Below, in pieces: positions 25,545 to 35,003 of a stretch of DNA of 64,000 nt. Positions within the stretch are counted from its first letter, which is position 1, and each line of letters opens with the position of its first letter. Both the position numbers and the translations under genes were made by a program. Source of the stretch: Psychrobacillus psychrodurans (GTDB lineage Bacteria; Bacillota; Bacilli; Bacillales_A; Planococcaceae); NCBI RefSeq assembly GCF_027563345.1, contig NZ_JAMKBK010000011.1; one strand, given 5' to 3'. Below the pieces are notes generated by a model. The model was not told where the DNA came from. It worked only from the letters and a program-made list of their open reading frames with translations, and searched no databases.

Positions 25545-26951
25545 ATGAACTGGTTAGAACTAGCAGAATCGAAAAAAGCAGATATCATAGCAGAATTGCA
25601 AAGATTAATACAAATTCCAAGTGTGATGGATGAAAAAGCTGGTAATGATGAAATGCCTTTTGGTCCTAAACCATTAGAAGCTCTTTTACACATGTTGAAC
25701 GAGGGTGATCAAGAAGGATTTGTAACTAAGAATGTTGATAACGTAGCTGGACATATTGAAATGGGTATTGGAGAGGATATTTTAGGAATCCTTTGTCATG
25801 TAGATGTTGTCCCAGAGGGTAAAAACTGGACATATCCAGCATTTGAAGGTGTAGTGGCTAATGGTAAAGTGTATGGTCGCGGTGCTATAGACGATAAAGG
25901 GCCAACGATAGCTGCCTGGATGGCGATGAAACTAGTGAAAGAAGCTGGGATTGAACTTTCAAAAAAAGTACGTCTCATTATTGGAACAGACGAAGAAAGT
26001 GGATTCCGATGTATGGATAGATATTTTGAAAAAGAGGCAATGCCCGAAATGGGGTTCGCTCCAGATGCAGATTTCCCGATTATTAATGCAGAAAAAGGAA
26101 TCGCAAGTTTAATTTTTACTCAAACTGGCTCAGCTGAGACAGAAACGATTCAATTTTTCCAAGCAGGAAAACGTACAAATATGGTACCAGATGAAGCATT
26201 TGCAGTATTGTTTGGTGGCCTACATATGATAAAAGAAAAATTCCAAGAGTTTGCAGCTGAACATAATGTAGAAGGAGAAGTCACACAAGAAGGTCCTATG
26301 GTTAAAGTACTTGTCTATGGTAAATCAGCTCACGCAATGGAACCGGACGATGGCGTTAATGCGGGGGTTGTATTAGCGAAATTCTTGCAAAATATTAATT
26401 TGACTCCTCATTCTAAAGCATTCGTTAACTTTTTAGTGAATTCATTTGGGGAAGATAGTAGAGGACATTCACTGGCACTCAATTTTACAGATGAAATTTC
26501 AGGGGAAACGACTTTAAATCCAGGGGTCATTCACTATGCGCCTGCACAGGGATCTTGTACACAAGTGAGTATGCGTTATTCTGTCAGCTATCCCTTCGAT
26601 GAACAATTAAGTGCGTGTAGAGATGCACTTGATGGTACAGGTATTACATTGGATCTGGGTACTAATTCTAAGCCGCATTATGTCGATAAAGAAGATATAC
26701 TTATTAAATCATTACAGAAAGTATACGAAAGACATACTGGAGAAAAAGCAGAGCTATTATCTATCGGTGGTGGCACATATGCGAGGGTACTAGAAAAAGG
26801 GGTAGCGTTTGGTATGGTTTTCCCTGGTAGAAAAGATGTAGCGCATCAAGTGGATGAATATGTAGATATCGAGGATTTAGTTAAAGCAACTGCTATTTAT
26901 GCAGATGCTATAGTTGAGCTTGCAGGAATTTCAAATTCGGAGGGGAAATGA
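25545..26951 (+). CDS. pepV: Dipeptidase PepV (M20 metallopeptidase)
   Basis: 468 residues, the usual PepV length. Metal ligands of the M20 fold are visible: His85 and Asp87 in CHVDVVPEG, Asp116/Asp117 in GAIDDKGP and the Glu150-Glu151 pair in GTDEESGF. The enzyme cleaves dipeptides with broad specificity in the cytoplasm. RBS AGGAGGAAG. It heads a run of six genes with overlaps or short gaps reaching trmB. Confidence 0.95.
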   Translation: MNWLELAESKKADIIAELQRLIQIPSVMDEKAGNDEMPFGPKPLEALLHMLNEGDQEGFVTKNVDNVAGHIEMGIGEDILGILCHVDVVPEGKNWTYPAFEGVVANGKVYGRGAIDDKGPTIAAWMAMKLVKEAGIELSKKVRLIIGTDEESGFRCMDRYFEKEAMPEMGFAPDADFPIINAEKGIASLIFTQTGSAETETIQFFQAGKRTNMVPDEAFAVLFGGLHMIKEKFQEFAAEHNVEGEVTQEGPMVKVLVYGKSAHAMEPDDGVNAGVVLAKFLQNINLTPHSKAFVNFLVNSFGEDSRGHSLALNFTDEISGETTLNPGVIHYAPAQGSCTQVSMRYSVSYPFDEQLSACRDALDGTGITLDLGTNSKPHYVDKEDILIKSLQKVYERHTGEKAELLSIGGGTYARVLEKGVAFGMVFPGRKDVAHQVDEYVDIEDLVKATAIYADAIVELAGISNSEGK

Positions 26952-26953
26952 GT

Positions 26954-27805
26954 ATGGTAAAAATATTATGGAATGATCAATTTGTAAATGAAGAAGATGT
27001 GAAAATTGGATTCGAAGATCGTGGATATCAATTTGGAGATGGAATTTATGAAGTGATTAAAATATATAACGGAGATATGTTCACTGCTACAGAACATATT
27101 GATCGCTTATATGCGAGTGCTGATAAAATTCAACTAGTAATTCCATATACAAAAGATGTCATGCACAAAATGTTATATGATTTAATCGAAATGAATGAGC
27201 TTAAAGATGGGCAGATTTATCTTCAAGTTACACGCGGTACTAGCATGCGTCAACATAATTTCCCTGTACCGGCGGTTGAATCTGTATTAACAGCGTATAC
27301 AAAGGAGACTGTACGTCCTCTTTCGCAATTAGAAAATGGAGTGAAAGCTTGTTTTGTGGAAGATGTTCGCTGGCTTCGCTGTGATATTAAATCGTTAAAT
27401 TTATTAGGAAATGTTCTTGCGAAACAGGAAGCGATTAGTAAAGATTGCTATGAGGCGGTATTACATCGTGGAGAAACGATTACAGAAGGTTCATCGTCTA
27501 ATATGTACGGCATTAAAGATGGAGTTTTATACACCCATCCGGTTAGCAATTTAATACTTAATGGTATTACTCGCCAAGTTATTTTAAGTTGCTGTGAAGA
27601 AATAGGGTTATCGGTAGTTGAAGAGGCATTCACAAAATCACTAGCACTAGAAATGGATGAAATGATTATGTCTTCTACGAATGCGGAAGTAATGCCAGTA
27701 ATTTCAATTGACGGTCAATTAATTGGCAACGGCAAACGTGGCGAATGGACTGAAAAAATTCAAGTGGCTTTTGAAAAAAGAATTCCTTCGTCCGTTAAAA
27801 TATGA
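26954..27805 (+). CDS. dat: D-amino acid aminotransferase
   Basis: About 283 residues, a fold-type IV PLP enzyme. EDRGYQFGDGIYEVI is the family N-terminal motif, and the PLP lysine is Lys146 in RCDIKSLNLL. It interconverts D-alanine and D-glutamate with keto acids, feeding peptidoglycan synthesis. I prefer the ATG at 26954, 8 bases after AGGGG, over the ATG at 26948, which overlaps the pepV stop by 4 bases. pepV-dat adjacency is common in Bacillales. Confidence 0.93.
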   Translation: MVKILWNDQFVNEEDVKIGFEDRGYQFGDGIYEVIKIYNGDMFTATEHIDRLYASADKIQLVIPYTKDVMHKMLYDLIEMNELKDGQIYLQVTRGTSMRQHNFPVPAVESVLTAYTKETVRPLSQLENGVKACFVEDVRWLRCDIKSLNLLGNVLAKQEAISKDCYEAVLHRGETITEGSSSNMYGIKDGVLYTHPVSNLILNGITRQVILSCCEEIGLSVVEEAFTKSLALEMDEMIMSSTNAEVMPVISIDGQLIGNGKRGEWTEKIQVAFEKRIPSSVKI

Positions 27806-28362
27806 ACAAACATTATTTTATCGCTATAAAGATTCCTGAGCCGGTTGCAACTGCAATTATTCGGGAACGTGATAAAACAAATTTACTACAGACACATAAA
27901 GTACTACCCGTAGTTGAGGATCTTCATATAACGCTCTATTATTTAGGTGAAGTTGAGGAAAATACATTAGAACAAATAATTGATTCTCTTCGCCTGTTAG
28001 AGTGGGATTCATTTGAACTGAAAACACGTGGTGTGGCACATTTTGGAAACAAACCCACTCCACGCGTTGTGTATACTGCGATAGAAAAAAGTAATCCTTT
28101 GCAATTCTTACAGCAACAAATTGTACAACTTTTAGCGGATTTTATTGAAGTACAGAAAAAAAACGAATTTACTGCCCATATTACAATTGCAAAAAAATGG
28201 GGTTCTAAAGAATCGCTAAATTTATCAGAATTTGCACTACCTGATTTAGCCTTTGAAGTTCAAAGTTTCTCTATTTTTACGATTAATACGAATCGTTCTC
28301 CGCGTTATGAAGAAATAAGTATAGTTAAGTGGAGGAGGGGTGGAAATGGCACAACTAGTTAA
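27802..28362 (+). CDS. thpR: RNA 2',3'-cyclic phosphodiesterase ThpR (YtlP)
   Basis: 186 residues, 2H phosphoesterase family with both HxTx motifs: His42 in HITLYYLG and His126 in HITIAKKW. Such enzymes open 2',3'-cyclic phosphates and can form 2'-5' RNA links in vitro. The start overlaps the dat stop by 4 bases (ATGA). The C-terminus overlaps the next gene by 17 bases. Confidence 0.9.
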   Translation: MNKHYFIAIKIPEPVATAIIRERDKTNLLQTHKVLPVVEDLHITLYYLGEVEENTLEQIIDSLRLLEWDSFELKTRGVAHFGNKPTPRVVYTAIEKSNPLQFLQQQIVQLLADFIEVQKKNEFTAHITIAKKWGSKESLNLSEFALPDLAFEVQSFSIFTINTNRSPRYEEISIVKWRRGGNGTTS

Positions 28363-29329
28363 ACTGCAAGATTATATCTCGCGTTATGAAATTGATTTAA
28401 AAAGGTACCCAACTCAATTTGTGCGATTAAAGAAACAACAGTGGGATCGAACAAAGGAAGAGTGGGAACGAGGATCTTTTAATTCTGATTGGATCGAAAA
28501 AGAACAGGAAGTTGTTGTAGAATACGAGAAAAAGTCACTTTTCTCTATTCTTTTTCCAAAGCATAAAAAAGAAATAGTAGAAGATATAGAATGGCAAAAT
28601 GATGAATTGACTCAAGGGATACCAATACCAGAAGAATCTACTACGTTACTTTTTGAACCAAAGCTAGTATATAAACCTCAAACAAAAGAAGAGTTAAAGC
28701 GGATGTATTTGGATCAGTTATTTCATTTTCAATTAAAATGGGCAAGCTCCACTTTACGTGAAAAGTCTTATGTTGATCCAAAGTATATGCGTGATTCCAT
28801 GTTGAGGGATTTAACTCAGAAACTACCAGATAATTATTTTTTATTTTATTATCCTATTTTAAAGCTTAAGAAAGCACCAATTGAGTTAGATATTATACTT
28901 ATACTTCCTACTGAAGTTGTATGCATTGTAGTTCTTGAGGACAAAACTTCCGATGCGTTTATAGGAAGTGGGGATCGGTTCTGGCTAAAGAAAAGTGGAA
29001 AAGAAGAGAAAAAAATATTAAATCCAACGATTAATCTAAATCGAATGGAATCTATATTAGGGCAGATCTTCCAAAAGCAAGAAGTAGAGTTACCGATAAA
29101 AAAAGTAATTCTTTCAAGAAATGGCTATATTGATTATCCTGGAAACTCGTATCAAACCGAATTTATCGATACTAGAAAATTTCCAGAATGGTTTTTATCA
29201 TTGAAATCTTCCCATTCTCCGATGAAGCATATGCAATTTAAAGCAGCACAAGCAATATTGGACCTAGTACAAACCACTTCGTATTCAAGATCTAGCTCTG
29301 ATTTAGGTAGTGCGGAACAAAATGAGTAA
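28346..29329 (+). CDS. ytlQ: NERD-like protein YtlQ
   Basis: 327 residues from the ATG at 28346, behind a long GGAGGAGGGG. The N-terminal third is charged and probably helical. The middle (about residues 160-260) reads NYFLFYYPILKLKKAPIELDIILILPTEVVCIVVLE, close to the nuclease-related domain pattern in which ELD and the following strand carry acidic residues; the usual lysine of ExK is absent, so nuclease activity is doubtful. B. subtilis has the same gene between ytlP and ytlR. Function unknown. Confidence 0.75.
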   Translation: MAQLVKLQDYISRYEIDLKRYPTQFVRLKKQQWDRTKEEWERGSFNSDWIEKEQEVVVEYEKKSLFSILFPKHKKEIVEDIEWQNDELTQGIPIPEESTTLLFEPKLVYKPQTKEELKRMYLDQLFHFQLKWASSTLREKSYVDPKYMRDSMLRDLTQKLPDNYFLFYYPILKLKKAPIELDIILILPTEVVCIVVLEDKTSDAFIGSGDRFWLKKSGKEEKKILNPTINLNRMESILGQIFQKQEVELPIKKVILSRNGYIDYPGNSYQTEFIDTRKFPEWFLSLKSSHSPMKHMQFKAAQAILDLVQTTSYSRSSSDLGSAEQNE

Positions 29330-30239
29330 TATAGTTTTTATCGTAAATGAGCATGCAGGGAATGGGTTAGGTAAAAAGGTGTGGAGAAAATGGAAAAAGG
29401 CTATCGATTTTCCCCACACCGTATTTATAACAGAAAGAAAAGGTCACGCAACTGAAATTGCAAAGAATTGTGCAGAATCTATGAATGATTTGCTAATTGT
29501 TGGTGTTGGCGGTGATGGAACTATCCATGAAATTATCGTTGGCGTATTGAGTTTTGAACATGTTCGAATTGGTATAATTGCTGCAGGTAGTGGGAATGAC
29601 TTTAGCCGAACTTTCTCCGTTTTTCATACTCCAAAGGACATTCAGGAGTTTGTATTTAGAAAGCTTCCTACAAAAATGGATATTGGTACCGTACAAACTT
29701 CTGATACAACCTACCAATTTGTTAACAATGCAGGTTTTGGATTTGATGCAAAAGTGGCTTATCTTGCTAATTATTCTGTGTGGAAAAGCAGGCTAAACCT
29801 ATTGCGACTCGGTAAACTTGCATACATAATATATCTCATTAAAGAATTATTTACATTTAAAAAATTTTCTTTTACCTTACATAATAAAGATGAAGTTCTC
29901 CGATTTGATGATGTGTGGTTTTTTGTTGTTTGCAATCAGCCGTATTTTGGAGGTGGAATGAAAATTTCACCAACGTCTATACCCAATGATCAATTACTTG
30001 AAATGACGGTTGTAAACAAATTATCAAGATGGAAATTATTATTTATTTTTGGTACAGTATTCTTTGGAAAACATACTAAATTTAATGAAGTTACACAGTT
30101 TCAAGCATCAGATTTTAATATGGAGATCCATGATGAGGTGTTTGGTCATGTAGATGGTGAGTTTACTTGTGTAACCGATAAAGATACAGTTTATACATGT
30201 TCAGTACTAGCTAACGCGTGGAATATAGCAAACCGTTAA
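29322..30239 (+). CDS. ytlR: Diacylglycerol/lipid kinase family protein YtlR
   Basis: 305 residues. The DAGK catalytic motifs are GGDGT (63-67) and GSGNDFSR (89-96). Such enzymes phosphorylate diacylglycerol or similar lipids at the membrane face. The ATG at 29322 overlaps the ytlQ stop by 8 bases, so translation is probably coupled; no strong ribosome binding site is seen. The lipid substrate is not known for this subgroup. Confidence 0.88.
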   Translation: MSNIVFIVNEHAGNGLGKKVWRKWKKAIDFPHTVFITERKGHATEIAKNCAESMNDLLIVGVGGDGTIHEIIVGVLSFEHVRIGIIAAGSGNDFSRTFSVFHTPKDIQEFVFRKLPTKMDIGTVQTSDTTYQFVNNAGFGFDAKVAYLANYSVWKSRLNLLRLGKLAYIIYLIKELFTFKKFSFTLHNKDEVLRFDDVWFFVVCNQPYFGGGMKISPTSIPNDQLLEMTVVNKLSRWKLLFIFGTVFFGKHTKFNEVTQFQASDFNMEIHDEVFGHVDGEFTCVTDKDTVYTCSVLANAWNIANR

Positions 30240-30258
30240 AGAAAAAGGAGTTTTAAAA

Positions 30259-30900
30259 ATGAGGTTAAGAAATAAACCATGGGCAGAGGATTTTATCAAT
30301 GCTCATCCAGAAATAGTCATACCAAACCCAGAAGAAATCAAAGGGAAATGGAATGTAGAGTTTAAGAATGATTATCCATTACACATCGAAGTAGGTTCAG
30401 GAAAAGGACAATTTATAACAGGAATGGCTAAGCAAAATCCAGAAATCAATTACATTGGTATCGAGCTATATGATAGTGTAATTGTGTCTGCATTGGAAAA
30501 TGCCATTGCTGCACAGCCATTACCGAATTTACGATTATTGAAAGTTAACGGTTCAGATCTTGCGAAGTATTTTGAAAAAAATGACGTAGACCGTGTCTAT
30601 CTTAATTTCTCAGATCCATGGCCAAAAACTAGACATGCTAAACGGCGCTTAACGCATGCAGAGTTTTTAGAGTTATACAAATCTATTTTGGTTGACCATG
30701 CTGAAATTCATTTCAAAACTGATAACCGAGGTCTATTTGAATATTCCTTAACTAGTATGTCAGCCTTTGGAATGCTTATCAAAGATGTTTCACTAGATTT
30801 ACATGTTAATATGCCTGAGGATAATATTATGACAGAATATGAAGAAAAGTTTTCCGCAAAAGGACAACCGATATACCGTGTGGAAGCAAAATACGTATAA
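30259..30900 (+). CDS. trmB: tRNA (guanine-N7-)-methyltransferase
   Basis: 213 residues. SAM-binding motif HIEVGSGKGQFI, then YIGIELYDSV, and the family signature FSDPWPKTRHAKRRL with the catalytic aspartate. It makes m7G46 in the variable loop of tRNAs. RBS AAAAAGGAG. It ends the pepV operon; the typical B. subtilis neighbours (ytlPQR) are the same. Confidence 0.95.
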   Translation: MRLRNKPWAEDFINAHPEIVIPNPEEIKGKWNVEFKNDYPLHIEVGSGKGQFITGMAKQNPEINYIGIELYDSVIVSALENAIAAQPLPNLRLLKVNGSDLAKYFEKNDVDRVYLNFSDPWPKTRHAKRRLTHAEFLELYKSILVDHAEIHFKTDNRGLFEYSLTSMSAFGMLIKDVSLDLHVNMPEDNIMTEYEEKFSAKGQPIYRVEAKYV

Positions 30901-30904
30901 CTTC

Positions 30905-31083
30905 ATTCAGCAAATGAATGATTCAACTCAGTTGGGGTCCAAAATCCCTGCTGAATAAAGTTAAAGCCTCCGGTAGATGCCACAGAGAAATTTATCGAGC
31001 TCGATAAAATCTGTGCGCACTGTTTTCTGCGATGAGCTTGCGTTGGCGCATTTCCTGCGGAGCTGCCGAGGCATATTTGATTA
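30905..31083 (+). repeat. GCGACGAGCTTG-type interspersed repeat, copy 2
   Basis: Matches 22225-22395 over GATTCAACTCAGTTGGGGTC, AATCCCTGCTGAATAAAG, GCCTCCGGTAGATGC, an AATCTG half-hairpin (TTTATCGAGCTCGATAAAAT) and GCACTGTTTTCTGCGATGAG. It fills almost the entire gap between trmB and ytnP. Confidence 0.7.
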
Positions 31084-31095
31084 GGGGGTCAGAGG

Positions 31096-31941
31096 ATGGA
31101 CACGTTTAAATTTCATGAAATGTCATTCACATGGTTAAAGGGAGGAACAACTTTTATGGACGGGGGTGCCATGTTTGGAGTTGTTCCAAAACCATTATGG
31201 GAAAAGAAATATCCTGTCAATGAGAAAAATCAAATTGAACTACCTTCAGATCCACTACTAGTCCAATATAAAGGGCAGAATATTTTACTGGAATCAGGTC
31301 TTGGTTACCGAAAAATGACTGAGAAACAATTACGAAACTATGGTGTTACGGATCAATCTCAAGTGGAAGATAATCTTGTAGAATTAGGATTATTACCTGA
31401 AGACATCCATCTTATCATGATGACTCATCTCCATTTTGATCACGCTTGTGGCCTGACAAAATGGGGAGGAGACCAAATAGTATCTACATTTCCAAATGCC
31501 AAAATATATGTTTCTGATGTTGAATGGAATGAGATGAAAAATCCCAATATTCGTTCTAAAAATACGTACTGGAAAGAAAACTGGGAGGCAATTGAGAGTC
31601 AAGTTATACCATTCACTAATTCTTTCGAGGTAATAGAAGGTATCGAAATGATTCATACTGGAGGTCATAGTGACGGACATAGTATTGTTGTATTTAAGCA
31701 AGCAGAAGATACTATCATACATATGGCAGATCTAATGCCCACACATGCACACCAAAACCCACTATGGGTGCTTGCATACGATGATTATCCAATGACATCT
31801 ATATATGCAAAAGAAAAATGGGTCAAACAAGCACTTCAACATAATTACTGGTTCAGCTTCTACCATGATGCTTTCTATCGAATGATCAAATGGTCTGAAG
31901 ATGGAAAAGAAATAATGGATATAGTGGAGAGAAGTCGGTAA
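31096..31941 (+). CDS. ytnP: Metallo-beta-lactamase-fold hydrolase YtnP (putative N-acyl-homoserine lactonase)
   Basis: 281 residues. Zinc-binding HLHFDH is at 111-116, with GGHSDGHS later supplying the third histidine and MADLMPTHAH the bridging aspartate. B. subtilis YtnP is a quorum-quenching lactonase that blocks a Streptomyces signal. RBS GGGGGTCAGAGG lies before the ATG. Its upstream region is made up of repeat sequence. Confidence 0.88.
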   Translation: MDTFKFHEMSFTWLKGGTTFMDGGAMFGVVPKPLWEKKYPVNEKNQIELPSDPLLVQYKGQNILLESGLGYRKMTEKQLRNYGVTDQSQVEDNLVELGLLPEDIHLIMMTHLHFDHACGLTKWGGDQIVSTFPNAKIYVSDVEWNEMKNPNIRSKNTYWKENWEAIESQVIPFTNSFEVIEGIEMIHTGGHSDGHSIVVFKQAEDTIIHMADLMPTHAHQNPLWVLAYDDYPMTSIYAKEKWVKQALQHNYWFSFYHDAFYRMIKWSEDGKEIMDIVERSR

Positions 31942-31943
31942 AT

Positions 31944-31987
31944 AAAAAACGAGCAGTGACATTTAGTCATAGCTCGTTTTTTATTTT
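31944..31987 (+). terminator. ytnP terminator
   Basis: AAAAAACGAGC / GCTCGTTTTTT with a partly paired inner GTGAC..GTCAT, then T-rich sequence. Confidence 0.9.
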
Positions 31988-31988
31988 T

Positions 31989-32215
31989 GTGAATAATTAG
32001 CCAATCAAAAGTTCGAATGGATTAGAAAAAGAAGTGGATAAATTTACCTTTTTGCAAGTAAATCACCTTGGAGTGCAAGTAAACACACGATGACCACAAG
32101 TAACTTATAAAGGAAAGCAAGGAAATTTCTCGTTAGAGCAAGTATTTGGCGGTTTTACGCAAGTAAATAGCCTTAGAGATATAGATTTAATCAGAGAGAG
32201 TTTTTCTAATTAGCT
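31989..32215. repeat. Dispersed 21-bp array element, copy 2
   Basis: Core starts at 32055, 32076, 32097, 32118 (CAAGGAA), 32139 (CAAGTAT) and 32160, all exactly 21 bases apart. The preceding unit GTGGATAAATTTACC (32034) matches the leader unit of copies 1 and 3. GTGAATAA is at 31989, 66 rather than 39 bases ahead of the first core, and the CTTGAGT tail is not recognisable. It lies between the ytnP terminator and convergent ytzB. Confidence 0.8.
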
Positions 32216-32253
32216 AAATTGCAAGGATGTTTTAACTGCAATTTTCAAACGAC

Positions 32254-32283
32254 ACAAAAAATGGTTTATCATGATGAACCACT
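32254..32283 (-). terminator. ytzB terminator
   Basis: On the minus strand TGGTTCATCATGATAAACCA followed by TTTTTTG. The stem has one mismatch. Confidence 0.75.
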
Positions 32284-32295
32284 CTTTTCCAAAGC

Positions 32296-32610
32296 TTAGA
32301 TTTTCACTAAGTCCACAACGGATCCTGTTTTTGCATCTGCAGCAAACTCAAATTGCTCAAGTTCACCGTTTTTTACACGAGAAATTCCACCTTTATAAAC
32401 TTCCATCCTAATAGCTGCTTTTTGAAATTTCTCAGGCGTCATATATATCCATGATCCATCAATTGGACCCTCTTGTTTAAAAGAATTTTTAATTTCGTTT
32501 AATACTAACTCTGCTGAACGATTGAAATCCATCTTATTTGTAGCTTTGCTGGCAATAACAGCAATAACAATTCCAGTTCCAAGGCCCATCATATAATCCT
32601 TTAATTTCAT
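32296..32610 (-). CDS. ytzB: YtzB-like small protein (PepSY-like domain)
   Basis: 104 residues. A hydrophobic N-terminus (DYMMGLGTGIVIAVIASKA, about 5-23) looks like a membrane anchor or uncleaved signal. The rest resembles a single PepSY-type unit: PEKFQKAAIRMEVYKGGISRVKNGELEQFEFAADAKTGSVVDL. RBS AGGGAGG precedes the ATG. In B. subtilis ytzB lies in the same cluster, near ytoP. Function unknown. Confidence 0.75.
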   Translation of the reverse strand: MKLKDYMMGLGTGIVIAVIASKATNKMDFNRSAELVLNEIKNSFKQEGPIDGSWIYMTPEKFQKAAIRMEVYKGGISRVKNGELEQFEFAADAKTGSVVDLVKI

Positions 32611-32768
32611 TAGTATTCCTCCCTAACCTATTTTTTTTAGTGTATCATACATCTTCGTTACGATTAAATTTTTCGGTTTACGAAGTTTTATTGTAGTAAA
32701 CCAAACAATATTTTATTACAATAGAAGGTGAAGATAATTATCTATATAGCTTTAGGAGGCTTTTTTAT

Positions 32769-33842
32769 ATGAATGAAGAAACGCGCTCACTATTTAAAAC
32801 GTTGACAGAACTACCAGGAGCTCCTGGAAACGAATATGCTGTTCGTGCATTTATGCGCAACGAACTAACTAAATATTCAGATGAAATTGTACAAGATAAT
32901 TTAGGGGGGATATTCGGGCTAAAAAAAGGGGATGAAAATGGTCCGAAAATTTTAGTTGCAGGTCATATGGATGAAGTCGGATTCATGGTATCTGGTATCA
33001 CTGATAATGGAATGATTCGTTTTCAACCATTAGGTGGTTGGTGGAGCCAGGTTTTACTTGCACAACGGGTAGAAGTTGTCACTAAAAATCAAACGATTCC
33101 TGGTGTAATTGGTTCTATTCCTCCACACTTGTTAAGTGATGAGCTTCGAAACAAACCGATGGATATAAAAAATATGCTGATTGATGTTGGAGCAGATGAT
33201 AAAGAGGATGCTCTACGAATGGGTATTAAACCGGGGGACCAAATCTTGCCTGTTTGTCCTTTTACACCAATGGCAAATGATAAAAAAATTATGGCAAAGG
33301 CTTGGGACAATCGTTATGGCTGTGGATTAGCAATTGAACTTTTAAAAGAAGTACAAAACGAGCAATTACCGAATATGCTTTATTCTGGTGCAAATGTTAT
33401 GGAAGAAGTTGGTCTTAGAGGTGCACAAGCATCAGCAAATATGATAAACCCAGACTTATTCTTTGCCCTAGATGCAAGTCCTGCTAATGATGCTTCTGGT
33501 AACAAGAATGAATTTGGACAGCTAGGAAAAGGAACACTTCTTCGAATTTTCGACCGTACAATGGTGACTCACCGTGGTATGCGTGAATTCGTCTTAGATA
33601 CTGCAGAAACAAATAAAATTCCATATCAGTATTTCATCTCACAGGGTGGTACAGATGCTGGACGTGTTCATACATCAAATGAAGGTATTCCAAGTGCTGT
33701 AATTGGTATTTGCTCTCGCTATATTCATACTTCGGCATCTATTATTCATACAGATGATTACGCTGCAGCAAAAGAACTTATTGTTAAACTAGTTAAAACA
33801 TGCGATCGTACAACTTTAGAGACAATTAAAGCGAACGTATAA
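32769..33842 (+). CDS. ytoP: M42 family metallopeptidase YtoP (glutamyl aminopeptidase type)
   Basis: 357 residues. The first metal ligand is in AGHMDEVGFM, a second aspartate in KAWDNRYGCG, and the catalytic Glu and metal Glu in NVMEEVGLRGA, then DASP and the late His in SIIHTDD. M42 enzymes form large oligomeric aminopeptidases that trim peptides. RBS TAGGAGG. The gene has its own terminator at 33841. Confidence 0.93.
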   Translation: MNEETRSLFKTLTELPGAPGNEYAVRAFMRNELTKYSDEIVQDNLGGIFGLKKGDENGPKILVAGHMDEVGFMVSGITDNGMIRFQPLGGWWSQVLLAQRVEVVTKNQTIPGVIGSIPPHLLSDELRNKPMDIKNMLIDVGADDKEDALRMGIKPGDQILPVCPFTPMANDKKIMAKAWDNRYGCGLAIELLKEVQNEQLPNMLYSGANVMEEVGLRGAQASANMINPDLFFALDASPANDASGNKNEFGQLGKGTLLRIFDRTMVTHRGMREFVLDTAETNKIPYQYFISQGGTDAGRVHTSNEGIPSAVIGICSRYIHTSASIIHTDDYAAAKELIVKLVKTCDRTTLETIKANV

Positions 33843-33872
33843 AAAAGGATGCCTCTTGAGGCATCTTTTTCT
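33841..33872 (+). terminator. ytoP terminator
   Basis: GATGCCTC-TT-GAGGCATC flanked by A6 and T5. Confidence 0.9.
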
Positions 33873-33892
33873 CTAGAAAGAAGGGTTAATGT

Positions 33893-34414
33893 ATGAAAAT
33901 ATTAATAGGTACAAATAATAGAGCTAAAACAAAAGCTGTTAAATCGATTTCTAGTATTTATTATCCAAATGCTATATTTGAGAATATAGAAGTTCCATCT
34001 CTAGTTTCCGATCAACCGATGAGTCAAGAAGAGACTAGGCAAGGTGCTATTAACCGAGCTAAGCATCTGATGGTAGGTTCTGATGCATTGTTTGGGATCG
34101 GTTTAGAAGGTGGTGTTCAAGAAATAGATGGCCAGCTGTACATTTGTAATTGGGGGGCACTGGTGACGCAAAACGGAGATGTTTTTACGGCAACTGGAGC
34201 CGGTATTCCATTGCCTAACGAAATAGCGGAACAATTACTGGCTGGTGCGGAACTTGGACCTGTAATGGACGTCTTTACTAATAAGAACGAGATACGGCAT
34301 GATGAGGGAGCAGTTGGTGTATTTTCAAATGGACTTGTTAATAGAAGTGCTATGTTTGAGCATATAATGTTATTATTGATTGGGCAATTTGAATTTTCCT
34401 ATAAGCCCTTGTAG
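33893..34414 (+). CDS. DUF84 family inosine/xanthosine triphosphatase-like protein
   Basis: 173 residues. It begins MKILIGTNNRAKTKAVKSI and has QGAINRAKHL and GIGLEGGVQE, the pattern of the YjjX/DUF84 NTPases, which remove ITP and XTP from the nucleotide pool. The typical family length is about 170-180. The ribosome binding site is AAAGAAGGG. The activity is family inference. Confidence 0.8.
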   Translation: MKILIGTNNRAKTKAVKSISSIYYPNAIFENIEVPSLVSDQPMSQEETRQGAINRAKHLMVGSDALFGIGLEGGVQEIDGQLYICNWGALVTQNGDVFTATGAGIPLPNEIAEQLLAGAELGPVMDVFTNKNEIRHDEGAVGVFSNGLVNRSAMFEHIMLLLIGQFEFSYKPL

Positions 34415-34477
34415 TTGAAATCGTACGTGATCACCGTTAAAATATATAGCAGTTATGCACTGAATGGAGGAAAGAGA

Positions 34478-34990
34478 ATGACTCGAAAATGGATGCGATT
34501 ATTTATCGCGTCAATAGCTGTCATTTTATTAGCTGGATGTTCTTCTTTAGAGGAACAAACTGCAGATGGACTTGAAAATGCAAAAGTAGCATTTCAGGGT
34601 GATGCAGAAAAACCAAATGAAAAAGTGAACGAAATGAATATATTTATACCTAGTGGTTTTTCAATAGAGGAAGAATCGGATGAGACGAATATAATTCTTT
34701 CGAAAGGAAAAGATTCATTTATTCTCTTCATTAATCCGAATGAATTACCGAGCAGTAAACTATACTATGATTTGATGTCGTCAGATAATAATCTAAAGGT
34801 TTTAGAAGAAAAAACATTTGAGCAAAACGGACGTTTTGGATTTGCTGCGGTTATTGAAAACAGTGAAGAAAAGTATGAGCTTATAACTAGTATTGGTGGT
34901 ATTAAGCTAACAACTATTTCAGAGCAACAAGATATTGCAAATAATTTAGAGAAAATGATGTTAATTGTTCGCTCAATTCCAACAAACTAG
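34478..34990 (+). CDS. Putative lipoprotein of unknown function
   Basis: 170 residues from the ATG at 34478, which has GGAGG 9 bases upstream; the frame is open further 5' but without such a site. The signal peptide ends in the lipobox LLAGC (RLFIASIAVILLAGCSSL), so it is probably anchored outside the membrane. The mature part is acidic, with no motif I recognise. It overlaps nothing and is followed after 13 bases by ytpP. Confidence 0.78.
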   Translation: MTRKWMRLFIASIAVILLAGCSSLEEQTADGLENAKVAFQGDAEKPNEKVNEMNIFIPSGFSIEEESDETNIILSKGKDSFILFINPNELPSSKLYYDLMSSDNNLKVLEEKTFEQNGRFGFAAVIENSEEKYELITSIGGIKLTTISEQQDIANNLEKMMLIVRSIPTN

Positions 34991-35003
34991 AGGAGTGGTA
35001 CAT

